Of a DNA stretch of 64,000 bases, positions 20,809 to 33,269 are shown piece by piece (within the stretch, counting starts at the first letter, position 1; each line of letters starts with the position of its first letter). The stretch spans positions 1,860,001-1,924,000 of the forward strand of contig BSYQ01000003.1 of assembly GCA_030272585.1 (NCBI GenBank), read 5' to 3'. Made by a program: the position numbers and the translations under genes. This DNA is from Bryopsis sp. KO-2023 (Eukaryota > Chlorophyta > Ulvophyceae > Bryopsidales > Bryopsidaceae). The notes under the pieces are model-generated. The model saw only the letters and a list, made by a program, of their open reading frames with translations, searched no databases and was not told where the DNA came from.

Positions 20809-23800
20809 AAAAACCACCATCAAAACACCTCCACTCTTGAACCTATCCTCAAAAACCTTAATAGATGCTCGATTTAAAAAAAACAGAAAGAAAAAAAAGG
20901 AGCACTTCCTCGACTGCTCTCGATTCAAAAGAAAAATCTGATTTCGATTTCTTTAAATCAGCTTTCTTCCCCCTCCCCCCCTTTGGGTTTCTTCCTTTTT
21001 TTTTTCCCTTCTGGTCAATTTTTTCCTATTTGTTTTCTTTCTTTTTTTTCATTTGAGGTCTGCCCAAAACATTGTTGCAATTTGTTATTGACACTTTCAT
21101 AAGGCAGATCCCATCGACACTCCACAATCGCTACCCTTTTTTCTTACGACCTGTTTTCTTGTAGAATAAAAATCGGGTGCCAGCATTTTCAAAGGGAAAA
21201 AAAAAGGGGGGGAAAACCAAGAAGAGGAAAAAATGAGAGAGAAAGTGATTGAAAAAAAAAGAAGAAAAAGTAGTCTTAGCAGGAAAGCAATGCAAAAATT
21301 GAACACCATAAATGACACAAAAGGGGGTCTGTGGAAAAAAAAACAAAACCAAAGCGAGGAAAAAACAAACCAACCCACCTCCCCACAGACGAGCAGCCAA
21401 AAAAAAAAAAATTAAGGCAAAAATATATTCTTGTTCCTTTTTTTCATGCAACTTGCACATCTTTCCTCTTTGGGTTTTCCTTCCTCTTCCTTCTTTTTTT
21501 TTCCATGCTCATTTCTATCTTTTCTTTTCCATTTTCTTTTTTGGGGGGTTCCCACATATTATCAAAAACGAAACAATATCACAGCCAGCTGAGTTCATCA
21601 ACCCCCCAATCCCTGTTTCACAAAACATGAATATATAACAAATATTAGGCATATATATCTATATATATCCTTCCTTTGTGTCAAAACCAATTCAACTCAG
21701 CAAAATTTCCTTTCCTTTTTAAACCCCAACCCCCCCCCTCTCCACCAAAACTTTTTTTTTTGTTCAGGGGACACGGGGTGTTTCGAATTTCCCCATCCAC
21801 CTTTTCATCTTTCAAACTCAGTAATAAAAAAAAACCAAAATCCACAAAAAGCACCAATCACTATATTCCTTTCCCTCGTCCCTCCCCTAAGAATTTAAGA
21901 AGAAAAACAAAACAAAAGCTATTCTTTTCTTTGTTAAGATATAAAAAAAGAAACCCAAAGAGAAATGCACATTACAAATTTTCGACATATTTTCATGGTG
22001 GCATGTATGCACTGTTTACAAATTTTTTTCCTTTTCCTTTTTTTGGTTCTTGCTGTCTTTCTGTTCCATCCGATGTGAATTTTTTTTACTTGTATGTGTG
22101 TGTGTGCATATTTATGTATATAAATAAACATATATATCTCCCTCGCCCGATATTTCCGTCCTTTTTTAAGTCCCCTTTTTTTTGTTTTTCAAAGCATCTT
22201 TTCTTTTCCAATTTCTCCTCAGAAAAAAGCAGCCGTTACAAGACTCAATTTAAAATCACTTGCCATCCATCTGTTCAAGACATATCCACAGTGTCACCCC
22301 CACATGAGCTCAATGTTCTTGAAAAAAACACAGCAAATTCTTTTTTTTGTTTGATTTGGTCCTTCCTTTAACCTATCCATTCCATCTCCACACACAGCAT
22401 AGACACCCCCGCGAAACACACTCAGCCCGAAAAGATCATTACCCCCCCCCCCCTAAAAAAACCCTTTCCCTCCTGTAGCTTGCCATACAACCCCTCCACA
22501 CCCCACAGCGCAACTACTAAATGTACAAAACCTGTTTCAAAGAGTGTGTGTGTAAATATATATATGTATATATATGTCTCCACTGGTAATTATCCGAGCA
22601 CGGGGGTTTTCTAAAAAGTTAACTGCACGGTTGAAAGAGTTCGAGAAGCAAAAAACATATTTCTCTCCCTGTTTTGATTTTTTTTTCTCCCCGTTTTGTC
22701 CTGCTTGTATCTTTCATCGATCTTGCTTCTATTTTTTTTGGCGAAAAATGCATGGTTCCTTTTTTTTTTTTTTTTCTTTTTGTTTTTTTTTTTTTGTGAA
22801 AGGAGAAAAAAAGAAGAAAAAAAACCCTTCCGACTACACCCACTCGTGAAATGGTATTTTTTTTGTCTTTTTTTTTTTTTTCGTCTTTTGTTTTCTGTGA
22901 CCCCAATCCCTCCCCCTCTCTCTCTTTCTCTCTTCAAAAAAAAAAAAAAAAAAGAAATAAAAAAAAGTAAAGAAAAAAAACACAATCCCACGTCACATCC
23001 CCACAATGCTCCACCATCGTTCGATCAAAAATCCTGGAAAGTCCCACAAAAGAGGCAATAAAAAGTGAAAAATGGTTTCAAAAAGAGGAAAAGAAAATGA
23101 AAAGAAAAAAAAAAAGGAGGAAAGAAACAAAAACAGAAAAAAAAGAAACGTAAAAACCAAAAAAAGGGGGATGAAAAAAAAAGAAAAATGGAAAACAAGA
23201 AATAAAAATGGGGTAGAGTAAAAAAGAGTAAACCGAAAGCAGGAAAAAAGAGGGTCCAAAAAAAAAAAGTGAGGTGGTTACATCATGTCCCTTCTGCTTT
23301 TTCTTTTTTCTTTTTTTTTCCTTCATTTTATCACTTCCTGAAAAACATCATCGCGCACTCTCAATGGGGAGGGGGAAGAACCAATTGAATATGTATATAT
23401 ATATACCTCCCTCTCCCCCCTCCCCTTTGGTGCTGATGCGAAGCGACCTAGCTGCTTTCCCTGACCTTATTCCACACTAGCACCACCAACCAACACACCA
23501 CACACACACACTCTATACTCATACAAAGCCCCCTTTCTTCCCCCCTCCCTGTCTTACCCAACCCCTCTCCCCCAAAAATACATTTCCCTAGCGAAACCAC
23601 GGAATCACCCCCCTTCTCTCTTTTCTGTTTCTTCCTGATTTTCTCTCCTTTCTTTCTTTCCGTCCTTCCCTCTATTTTTTTTTTCTCTCTCTCTCTCGTG
23701 ATTTCAACTCCTGCCGACGCAAATTTCCATTCAACACTATCTTTCATTGCCTTCGATCCTTTCCCAGAAAAAAACACCTCATGGAAAACAATTATTTCAA

Positions 23801-24056
23801 TTTTCGACAACCCAAATAAGAAAAAAAAAAAAAAAGATAAAGAAGAAAAAAAGATAAAAATACAGGTCATTTTTCATCGATTTCTCACTGCGAAACGGCT
23901 CTCAGCTTTCCACACAAATATCTACACACGTCGAAAGAAACGAAAAGAAATATGGCTGCGTTTTTCCACTTTTTCCTTCTCTCTTTCTCTTTTTTTCTTT
24001 TTTTTCGTGTTGCTGTTGTTGTTGTTGTTGCTTTTTTTTGCACCAGTTGTGAAATG
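20809..24056. other. low-complexity, homopolymer-rich intergenic region
   Basis: Over three kilobases of T-, A- and C-run-rich DNA with (AT)n-type repeats near 21650 and 22555. Predicted frames here are almost entirely Phe/Ser/Pro or Lys-rich strings on opposite strands, which is the signature of homopolymers, not genes. No splice chain or motif was found. The right end should include the 3' UTR of the R3H-like gene. Confidence 0.5.
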
Positions 24057-27020
24057 TCAATAGGGTCCATATCCATCATTGTAACTCCTGGAGCTGTGGC
24101 TCCCTCCCCTATTTACGTGATGGTGCTGCAAACTGTAAGGGCTTGGTCCTCCGAACGGTCCTCCCCCCATGGAGCCACCACCTCCGTAACTGTGGCTTCC
24201 ACTCATAAAAGCTGAGAGAAAAAACACAAAAACAATTTCAAATTGCTGGTGGGGAATTAAGAAAAACCCCATGATTGCCCAGAGGGGGCACAAAGATTGG
24301 AAAAAAAAAAGTTACAAAAAAAAAAGTTGACACACATCAAGAAATGGGATCGGCCAGCCTCCTTCACCTCATATCGGTATGTCGCAAGTAAAAAAAGAGT
24401 GGCAATTCTTCCAGAGAGAAAAAAATGTCGCCAAGTCGATCAATTTTCTTTTTTTTTTTTTCCAAACAACGCCAACTAGAGGGAAGCGAAAATATATGAA
24501 AAACAATTTTTTATATTCTTTCCTGAGCTTTTACTGCTACGATACATCGTATTTTATGTGCATCACGTTGATATTGCAATTTTTTCACAAGCAAAAAAAA
24601 ATACACATATTCTTACAAAACACAATGCAACCTACTGTTTCCATATTACCACCAGCATGGCTCTGGAATTCTGGAGTTGAATTGACAGCATCTTCAACAA
24701 GTTTCAATCTGGCGTTTGAAAAAATATTACTGACTGGGAAAGGGTCGAATGCCCCGGTATTCTTACACTTTTGCTTACCAGGATGATGAAAGTTACTGCC
24801 AGGCGCCGCATAATGCTGTGGGGCGTGGAAACTGAGGGGTCGCTGCTGCCAGCTTGGTGCCTGCATTCCAGCTGCATGATGTCCAGGGGCAGGGCCCCTG
24901 CTCATTGGACCTGCACCAGGTGGCCCCATGCCTCCTGGAACCGTTCGCCTTGCAGGATACTGACTCAAATTTGGTGGAGGGGTCCTCGACCTGAATTCCC
25001 ATCGACCCCTTCCCCTGCCTCTGCCATCGCTCCTCCCTCCACGGGAATGTCTGCCCCTGATCGGGTTTCGAGGGGACATTCGGACGGGGTTTCGGGGCGA
25101 CATTCGGGTGTCTCTGGGCGATCGTGCCGAAAGCGGTGCCGGCTTGGGCTCCTCCTTGGCTTTCCGCAACATTTCCTCGATTTCTTCCTCCGTCAAGTCG
25201 GAGCGGGAGAAGATCAACTCGATTCCGGTCTCCTGCACCACTTTCAAATTGCTGGCTTCGGCTAGTTCGGTGGCGGTCTTACGAATCCAGTCGGCAGGCA
25301 AGGCGAAACGGCAATTGAGGGTGTCCCTCGGTTTTCTCGATTTTGCGAATTCGGTTATCCATTCCTGCATGTGGGCCGCGGCGTTTTCGGTGACAGCTTT
25401 GTCGACCGGGATTAGCTCCTCCACGACCTCAGGAGAGGGCCTTCTCAAACGTTTACGATTCTGCTTGTCGGCTGGCGGTTTGATCTCCACGTGGATGTTC
25501 CCGTTGGGCTGAATGGTGGCAGCTTCGAATCCAACCTGAGAAAGCATGAGCAAGTATGCGGAAGTGAGGTTTCCTTTCAACCTACCGTTCATTCGATACG
25601 ATGCAAAGGGCAAAAGCCCCCCCCCCCCCCATCCTTCCCTTGGACAAAACCATATCAAACTGACAAAGACAAATCCGTATTTGGTGAAAACCAGCCCTCA
25701 CTAATCTGGCAAAATAAACAAACTACAGGGCATCCCGAGGTGAGTGATTATTTCCGTTGATAACAACAATTGTTATCAACAATTCTTTCGAGAAAAAAAA
25801 ACAAATCGATTCCTTGAGGAGGACAGGCCACCGTAACTCAGCTCCAGTCCATTTTTGGTTGCCCCTCCGCCTTCTCAAAAAATCTAAGCACATTTTTGTT
25901 ACTTTTTTTTTTTTTTGAAATACAGCAGCACTACAAATGTATTTTCCCTGACCTCCATGGCAATGTCTATGATCTTTTGCTTGATGCGGTCGTCCAGGTT
26001 CCTTGCCCAAATGTTGAACTTCTTCTCCTTCCTGACGTTCGTGCACCAGTGCTGAAGGCGCCTCCAAACCAACTCCCCCTCAGGAATCACCCTGGGCGAT
26101 AGCTTCGCCTCGTCGTTATTCCCATCGGCCTCAGCCGGTGCGACCCCCTTGCTGGGGGATGCCTCTTTTTCAGCGACGGCAGCCAACTCTGGGACCAGCT
26201 CTTTTTCGGCAACGGCGACGACGTCCACTTTTTTTTCGGAACCAATCAACGTCGAACCCGACAGGGTCACCCCTTTCACCTTCGCGACTTGCTGCAGAAG
26301 CCCTTGGACTTCGTCGGACGGGAGCAAGTAGCTGCAAGTGTCCACGGATTCTTTAGCCTTCCCAGAGCCAGGAAACGCATCCACTATTTCGTTCAGCAGC
26401 AAAAGGACGTCTTTTTCCACGTGCTCGTCCACTTGCGACAACTCGTTGTCGGTCAGGCGATTCTGAGCTTTCGCGAGCCGTTCCGCTGCACCGACCTGCC
26501 GAGTGCCTACGCTGCCTTTGGGTCTGTCCAGCGAAATCATGCTCCCCGTGAACTCCGCAGGAAAGCCCACCGTCGCCGCGATATCACACACTGTAGTTCG
26601 GACATCGTCGCCCAAAGCCTTCGTCCTCAGAGACACCGTCGCGACGTCTGGAGCCCACTCCTCCGTGTACAGATGCAAAATGCGTTCCACCACAGCACTT
26701 TCCACATGGGGAGTCACATACTCTTCTTTCACGACTGGATCTGTTCTGGTCTCAGCTGAAGGAGCGATGCCACGGGGTTGTACGAGGATGTCAGGCCCCA
26801 CTTTCTCCGCGAACAACGGCGTCCCAACGGGTTCTTCAGCCGGTATGGGAGGGTCTGTTTTCGATTTTGGCTCCTCTTCAACCCTAGCGTGCAACTCCCC
26901 ATTCAGAGCAGCGGCCGATTTGGGAGGCTCGGTGTTCTTGACCTGCCCTGGCGCGACTCCGCCAGCTACTCCTCCCTTAGGCTCCGGATCCCCCTTTCCC
27001 TTCGATTGTTCACCACCCAT
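24057..27020 (-). CDS. protein with four divergent R3H-like repeats and an Arg/Gly-rich tail
   Basis: Three exons on the minus strand, 25953-27020, 24779-25535 and 24057-24211, with matching phases; 659 residues. Four modules of about 62 residues recur at residues 105-166, 200-262, 313-376 and 407-468. Each has a leading helix (HVESAVVERIL, HVEKDVLLLLNEI, ELVWRRLQHW, HMQEWITEF). A second helix follows after Leu-Pro/Asp (LGDDVRTTVCDIAATVGF, LPSDEVQGLLQQVAKVKGV, LDDRIKQKIIDIAMEVGF, LPADWIRKTATELAEASNL). The module ends with a beta-like end. This resembles the R3H fold, but the Arg and His that name it are mostly missing. A coiled acidic segment and an Arg/Ser/Pro, Arg/Gly and Pro/Gly/His-rich tail (480-659, with MSPRNPVR and GRGRGRGRW) follow. 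An RNA-binding role is inferred. It is head-to-head with the PhoD-like gene. Confidence 0.72.
25756..25780. repeat. 25-bp palindrome in an intron
   Basis: GTTGATAACA and TGTTATCAAC are exact reverse complements around ACAAT, inside intron 1 of the R3H-like gene. Short and AT-rich; it may be chance or a small footprint. Confidence 0.5.
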
Positions 27021-28144
27021 TGTTCTTCGAGCGAATCGTATTTACGCTCGGAAACTTTCAACGAAAAAAGCGCAGGCCAAAGACAAAACCAGCCTTGGTG
27101 ACCTGATAAACACCGCACAAAATCGTTGCAAGTCTCCGTCGTCCCATGGTGAGGCCAACGCCCAGCATGCAGTCACGGACGAGAAACGACCCCGAACCGC
27201 AGCGTCCAGGCAAGTTCACCACGCACAACAGAAACACAACCGCAAAAAGATTGACTTTCAAACGCCCGCTTTGATTTCAAGGCTACGCGAAGCGTGGGGG
27301 CCTACCTGACCAGCGAAACGGATCCCTCTGAAACTCTGGTATGGAAGATATTGCGCCTCGGCGGACGTGGGGCAAAGGTCTTCGATATGTTAACCCAAGC
27401 GCTGATGGTGGGGGAATGAAGAGGAGAGCTGCTGGTGAGAAGATTTCAGAAATCATGACGCCTTTTGTTAATCAACGTACAGATATCCTTGATATGATGG
27501 GACGGGGAAGTCTTCGCTGACGCGCCCACCGACTCCCGAATCGGAACTGCCGCCGCCAATCAACAGACAGTCACGGGGTCCCTGGAGGACTGGCGATTCT
27601 TGGAAGCCATTTTCTCGATTCCAGGGAAGCTGGAAATGACGCTCTGGAGGAGTTATTGTTGCGTTGGGTTCTTTCGTGGTTTGGGGATGGGCGTAGCTTG
27701 GAATTTTGGCCTGCTGGGTGCAAGGTAAAATGTCCGGACATGACGGGATCCAATCACTGAGCGCATGTCGTACCCCGCCTCACATCTGGACTTTGGTTTG
27801 GCGGAACGGAGGGGCAGACCCTGTGAAAATCTCGCTTCATTTTGAGGCCACGTGGGACTAAATCGGCACATTTTACGGGTTTCCTCTGACGTGGACGCAA
27901 AATAAAGCAAAGCTGCTGCTTGCTGTCGCGATTTCCACGGGCTCTGATCAGACGCCAGAGCGCGAACCCCCCTCCCACCAGGTTTGCCGAAACTTTCAGC
28001 TAGAGTGAAACCGTACTGTGCAAGAACACCCGCGAATCTCGTTGATGAATGCCCCAAGTGGCATGGAATCGCCGGGTTGTGAAAGATCCCAAGCGATTGC
28101 CCTTCGTGAGAGGGTGGGACGGGGCGGACGGTACTTAACGAAAG
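27021..28144. other. divergent promoter region
   Basis: Lies between two genes that face away from each other, the R3H-like gene (-) and the PhoD-like gene (+). The long minus-strand frame at 27653-28306 runs antisense into the PhoD-like coding region and shows no motif, so I treat it as fortuitous. Probably holds both promoters and 5' leaders. Confidence 0.45.
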
Positions 28145-28160
28145 CCTGCATGCATGCAGG
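28145..28160. promoter_or_regulatory. 16-bp perfect palindrome abutting the start codon
   Basis: CCTGCATGCATGCAGG is its own reverse complement and ends one base before the ATG at 28161. It also ends in an AGG, so a splice acceptor (GCAG) may lie here if a 5' UTR intron exists. A second, 18-bp perfect palindrome lies inside the coding region at 28235-28252. Confidence 0.5.
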
Positions 28161-30764
28161 ATGGCATCCAATGGGGTGTATGGCCCGTACCTCCGTTTCG
28201 GCAGCTGCGATGCGAGCAAATGGACTGGCTCGATCATGATCGCGCGATCATGCGAGTATTTCGATGTACCCCAAGCATGCCTCAGCAGCCCCTCCTTCAA
28301 AACCACAAAAATCCAAGGATTCGAAGTCGCTTCCCATGGGGGTTACTGTTTCTGGAGGTTCAATGTCGAGATTCAGCTCACGAATGATCAGCAGGAGGTT
28401 CAATACTCCATCAAAGCAAAGCAGGATGCGGTGTTATCAACGGGGCATTCTTTCTTTGTTCCGGGAATTGGGCAGATGTTTCACTGGGCCGCTCAATCTT
28501 GCAGCGGGTTTTCATCGACGATCGATCCTGCAGATTGGGGTGGAGTGGGGCCGCTGTGGAAGGACATCCTTTCCAAACACGAGGTGAATCCTTTCCATGC
28601 CATGGTCGGGGGAGGGGACCAAATATACTGCGACAGCGTGTTCAAAGTCCCCATTTTGGAGGAATGGCTAGAGAAAGTGGATGCGGGGGAAAAGCCTGAC
28701 GAAAGTGGCTTCTTCAGCACAGAAATGGACAAGGCGGCCACCGATCATCTGGTCAACCTATATCTGAATCATTTCGCCAGCGACGGCTTGTCCGGTGCCC
28801 TTGCCAGGATTCCCCACATTATGATCTGGGACGATCATGACATTTTCGATGGATGGGGGTCCTACCCCGAGTATTTGCAGCTCTGTTCGGTGTTCCAAGG
28901 GGTTTATGTTGTGCTGAGGACATTCTACCTTCTGTTTCAGCATCATTGCACTTATGAAATGACCCAATCTCAGGACTCTGAGCTGTTTGGTCCGGGGTCG
29001 AGTTTTTCTTACCTGCGTTATTTTGGACCCAAAGTGGCGCTGGTCGGGGTGGACATTCGTGCAGAACGAACCAAGGAGCAGGTGCTGAATCTTGCCCCCC
29101 AAAAGAAAACGCCTGTCGATTTTTGAAAGGAAAAACTCTACCTCGTTTCTTTTGCTTGCAGAGCAAAAAGGATCTTATGGCGTTTGAGAAAATGAAATCA
29201 TTCTGATCTTCAAAAAGATTGAGGGTGAAAATGCGCAAGCAGCTTCCTGTATAGTCCATTGAATATATCATTGACCACGCACAGACTTTTCGATTAATGG
29301 TGCATTGCGGCACAATGATTTTCAGCATCGAATTATCAAGGGATTTCCATTTAAAAAAAATACGATATTATAGGAAGAAAAACACCACCACCAACAAGAA
29401 GGATTTACCTGTTGGGTTAACCTGGTTTGCAGGTGATGTCAGAGGAAGCCTGGGAATTACTTTTCGAGAAAATGGAAGAGATTCCGGACACCGTGGATCA
29501 CATGGTCATGGTCCTCACCGTCCCGCTGATTTACCCAAAGGTGCCTTTGAGCGAAACCATCATGCGAACCTTGGGCACAGTCAATCGATGGTCCTTGATT
29601 CACCAGATTCTGTACAAGTCGGGGGCCTCGAAGAGTCTCCTAAAATTCAACGAACCGGAGCTACTGGATGATCTCTGGGATCACTTTAAATCTGTGGGGC
29701 ATGAGGACGATCGGAGAAGATTTGTGCTGAGGTTGCAGGTGCGAATTTTTATTTTTTTTGCTGTCAAGAATTCCCCCCCCCCTCCCCCCCCCCTTTCGCT
29801 TTGCTGTGGGTCATTTTCATTTCATAAGAGATGGCTTTTAGTTAATGTGTTGGGCACTTGCTCTTTTCCAGTATGTAAAGGAAAAAAAAAGTATAGAAGA
29901 ATGAGGAACTGAGGTGAGTCAGGGTTGTTTTTCAAAGCTGTGGGGTTTGTACATCCTGATTTGAATTCGCTTCGCATATCGATAATAAAAAGGTGGAAAG
30001 GCTGTTTTATCGAGATGAATTTTGCTGGATGTGCTCCAGAAACCAAGTCAGTTGAATGAAAATAAGGGAGTGATGGATTTTTGGCCCGTTCAGGAATTTG
30101 TCAAAGAAAAGACCATCCGAGCTTCATTCGTTTGTGGGGATGTGCACACCTGTGGGGTGGGTCGTTTTTTCACACGACCATTGGTGGATGTCCAGTACGA
30201 TCCTCGATTGATGATGCAAATCATAACCTCGGGCATTGTCAACGCTCCAGCTCCTCTGTCCATCATTCGACTCATGCACATGTTCGATACGGATGTGAAT
30301 GAGGTGGATTGGCGAACTCGTGAGCAAATGATCCCTCTGTTTTCTGACTACAAGCTGAACAAGGTATGAATCCAGACCCCCCCTTTGGAACCAGTTCGAG
30401 TTTCTGCACGGAGTTTGGACCCATTTTGTTGCAGAATCGTAATATGAACGTGTTTTTCCGAAGGATACGAGTTTTTTTGGGTTTTTTTTTGTTTTTTGCT
30501 ATGTGCATATATATGCAATATTTATGACTGTTTGATCAGGTGATGGGGAGGAGGAATTGGTGCGAAGTGGAAGCCACTTCCAATGATGATTTCAAGGGTG
30601 CTCTGAAGTTCACTTTGTGGACGGAAAACCCCAAGAGGATCGGCAAGGATTTGAAACCTTATGCGGTGATCGTTCCGAAATTGCTTCCGGGCCATGTGGA
30701 GCCGCCAGAAGAGGAGGTCCTTGTCAGACTCCACCATCATTGGAGTGGGGGGCCTTGGGATTGA
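28161..30764 (+). CDS. PhoD-like metallophosphatase
   Basis: Four exons, 28161-29081, 29433-29738, 30094-30363 and 30540-30764, all in phase 0; 573 residues. The PhoD fold uses a two-metal centre to cleave phosphodiesters or phosphomonoesters; this eukaryotic branch is found in fungi, oomycetes and others, often at membranes. Visible motifs are GPYLRFGSCDASKW near the start, MVGGGDQIYCD (the metal-binding GGDQ/Y block), IMIWDDHDIFDGWGSYP (metal site DDHDIFDG), VDIRAERTKEQV, a catalytic-site block SFVCGDVHTCGVGRF, and VTVPLIYP-type strands. The key Asp and His residues are intact. No signal peptide or membrane segment is evident. The C-terminus resembles a closing beta module (KFTLWTENP). The start is the first in-frame ATG after the palindrome; a 5' UTR intron is possible. 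Confidence 0.9.
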
Positions 30765-31835
30765 TGGTGGAGAATTATTTCCGTTCAGATCCTGTGAAAA
30801 TCTTCTTTGTTTCGGAAGGATGTGGTCAAAATTTTCTGAGTTTTGTTTGGATGGGGTGGGGGTATCTTTTTTGGAAGAAGGGGGCGAGAGGTGGATGACT
30901 GACTGAACGGAAATGAAAAGAAAATACGAAAAACAGCTGCAGGCAGTCGAGGTGTGTTTCAGAAACAACAGCCACAGGGGTCGAATAAGATAGATTCTTT
31001 GATATTCTCTTTGTTTTTAGGGGTTAATTTTTTTTTTACTGATGGTGAGGACACCCCTGGTGTGCATTTTTTTTAATTTCTTTTTCTCAAGATGGGGCGA
31101 AGGATCTTCGCAACTTCTTTTTTTTTATTTTGGGGAAAAATGTTTGTTTTCTTTTCTCAGATGATGGGAACTTTTTTTTCTTTTTTTGGTTGGAAAAAGG
31201 ACATTTCTCAAGATTCTGTTGATAAATCGAGTGCAAGTTCTTGTTTTCTAGTTTTGGATCCACCCCAGCGGGGGAGAGAGCAATTTTTACATATATTCAC
31301 TGAAGAAATATTGCGTTTTCTTTGTGGAGATGCTCTCTGCATCCTTGTAATCTTTGTTTCTTGTTTCTTTTTGGACCATTTGTTGTAAACTCAACAATGC
31401 CTTGTGAAATGCCTCCAGTCCCCAACTGCTGAGGATTTTCGAGGAACCTGCTGAAGGAAAACACATCTCTTCGAAGGGTGAGATTGTTGCTTGGCTTCCT
31501 TTGCTGAAAGAAGCAGACAATTCACATCCAAAGTTTGTGGCACCTTTTCTTGGGCACGCTGGAGGATGTAAGTGGGTGGTGCATTCTGCCAGCAGAATGC
31601 TCTCATAGACAAGGCAAAGATGCAACCAAATCCGAAGCTGTGTTCCTCCTTACAACACATCAATCTATCATCAAGGTTGCACCGTCTTAGGAAGTCAAGC
31701 GTCCCTCACAAATACGAAAGCAACTAAGGAACAAAAAAGGAGAGTTACAAAGAATACAAGTGTGCCAGATCCTGCCATCAGTCAGCGGCCGAGAACCCCC
31801 CCTACGGTTGAATCACATCCAACCAAGGATGGTTC
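30765..31835. other. intergenic region with a possible orphan exon
   Basis: Mostly T-rich 3' flank of the PhoD-like gene. At about 31412-31573 the plus strand reads like an exon (SPQLLRIFEEPAEGK, then VAWLPLLKEADNSHP and FVAPFLGHAGG). It opens after a CTCCAG acceptor-like site and closes at a strong donor, TGTAAGT. I could not connect it to any gene; it may be an alternative 3' exon of the PhoD-like gene or part of an unseen gene. Confidence 0.35.
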
Positions 31836-33269
31836 TCACACTCCTCTGGATGCCATACGGGCCTCTCTCTGCATGACTGACGGATCAAACTTCATCAGGA
31901 TGGTGGTCTGAGGCTTGGCCCCACCACCAACATCCACAAAATGCACCGACACCCTGCAGTCGCCAAAAAAAAGCAAACTCCATCATGAGATGCTTCGGCA
32001 AAAGAGAATACGGCGTCCTTCGCACGTAACACGTAACAGATTTGAAATGAGTGGGGTCACCTGGCAGGGAATTCTGCTGCTTCCAAAACTCCTTTGACGA
32101 CGCCAGACATGAAGCCACCGGGATTGAAGGATCCCATGTCACGTGGAACAGAAATGTACTTGTTTAATTGAAGGTTCAAATCGCTGATCATGTACTCGTC
32201 CTCCGCCTGCATCGAAGCCGAAGCCGAACTCAAAAAGGAAAACCGGCAAACGACACCCACAAGTCTGTTTCCGCAACAAGTGCACTCTTTTTCACCAATT
32301 TGGCCATTTATGAGCAGTATCTATGATCAATTCATGCAGAATGAGTACATCTGTATATATATGTTTCAAATATATATGTTTTGCAGAAAGGTCACCATTT
32401 CAGTGAGATCCCAATAACCACAACTGGAAAAATGGAAACCATTGGGGCAGTGCTTCCCACCCAAGATATCATATCCACGCAGGAAGGCTACAAATGCGTA
32501 ACTCACAGCATTCGCTTGCTCCAGCGAGTCAGCAGTTTTTCCAAACATGTATGGCCACACCGTGCTGTGGATGAATTTCAGAATGTCGATGATGTGACAT
32601 TTTCGGCGTGGCACTTTCTCTCTGTAAGTCAGCAGTTCCAGGAGCCGCTGGCCAATTTCGCACCCCACCACCTCCAACCTGCACAGTACACCACGATGCC
32701 CGACTCAACGTTTTTCCCAATCACCTCATCCACACACCAAAACTTACCATCTTACACTTTCCAGTTTTGTCTAGTTTGGGCCATGCCCCCAGGAAAAAGA
32801 GCACACCGATTGCAACATTGCTGATTTTTTTGGCAGGTACCGAGAACTTGGAAGCGATTTCCTCATGGAGCCCACTATTTCCAAATTGACAGTTTCATTC
32901 TTAATTCAACACACCACCTGATATATCATCGACTGACTCAGACATCAAATCAATGAACCAAAGATCCCCAAATGTGAACGAAAACATCCATTACCTTTGC
33001 TCGAGCTCAGTCGTGCTTTTTACTTTGTTTTGGCTGTACTGAATGAGCTCACTGAACAGATATGCAAAAGAGCTGAAAGCAACAGTTGCGGCCTGGATCA
33101 AACACCATTCAAGATTTCTCAGCCAACAACCACTGGAAATGCAGACTGCCTTCAGCTGTGGTGGTGATCCCATGAACAAAAGCTTAGGAAGAGCCCAGAC
33201 CTCGGTTTTGGATTTGGAAACTGGGCGGTCGACGATGTTCAGACCGTGTCGTGGTGTCCTCGAGCTCAT
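31836..33269 (-). CDS. TRAPPC5: TRAPP complex subunit 5 (Trs31/Bet3 family)
   Basis: Five exons on the minus strand, 33201-33269, 32995-33092, 32507-32678, 32061-32206 and 31836-31953, with consistent phases; 200 residues (human 188). TRAPP tethers vesicles at the ER-Golgi and activates the Rab GTPase Ypt1/Rab1. The family pattern is clear along the whole length: SFAYLFSELIQYSQNKV, RLEVVGCEIGQRLLELLTYRE, FIHSTVWPYMFGKTADSLEQAN, EDEYMISDLNLQLNKYISVP, GFMSGVVKGVLEAAEFPARV and TTILMKFDPSVMQRE. All match human TRAPPC5 positions, including KFISVPK-type and FPAKV blocks. The N-terminal start MSSRTPRHGLNIVDRP agrees with the short basic N-terminus of the family. It is divergent from the F-box/LRR gene across about 515 bp. 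Confidence 0.95.

Noticed and set aside
20815-23870. Many frames of 60-230 residues on both strands
   Set aside because: They are Phe, Ser, Pro or Lys strings produced by homopolymers, often overlapping on opposite strands.
27653-28306. 217-residue open frame on the minus strand
   Set aside because: It overlaps the PhoD-like coding region in antisense, has no motif and no splice logic; probably fortuitous.
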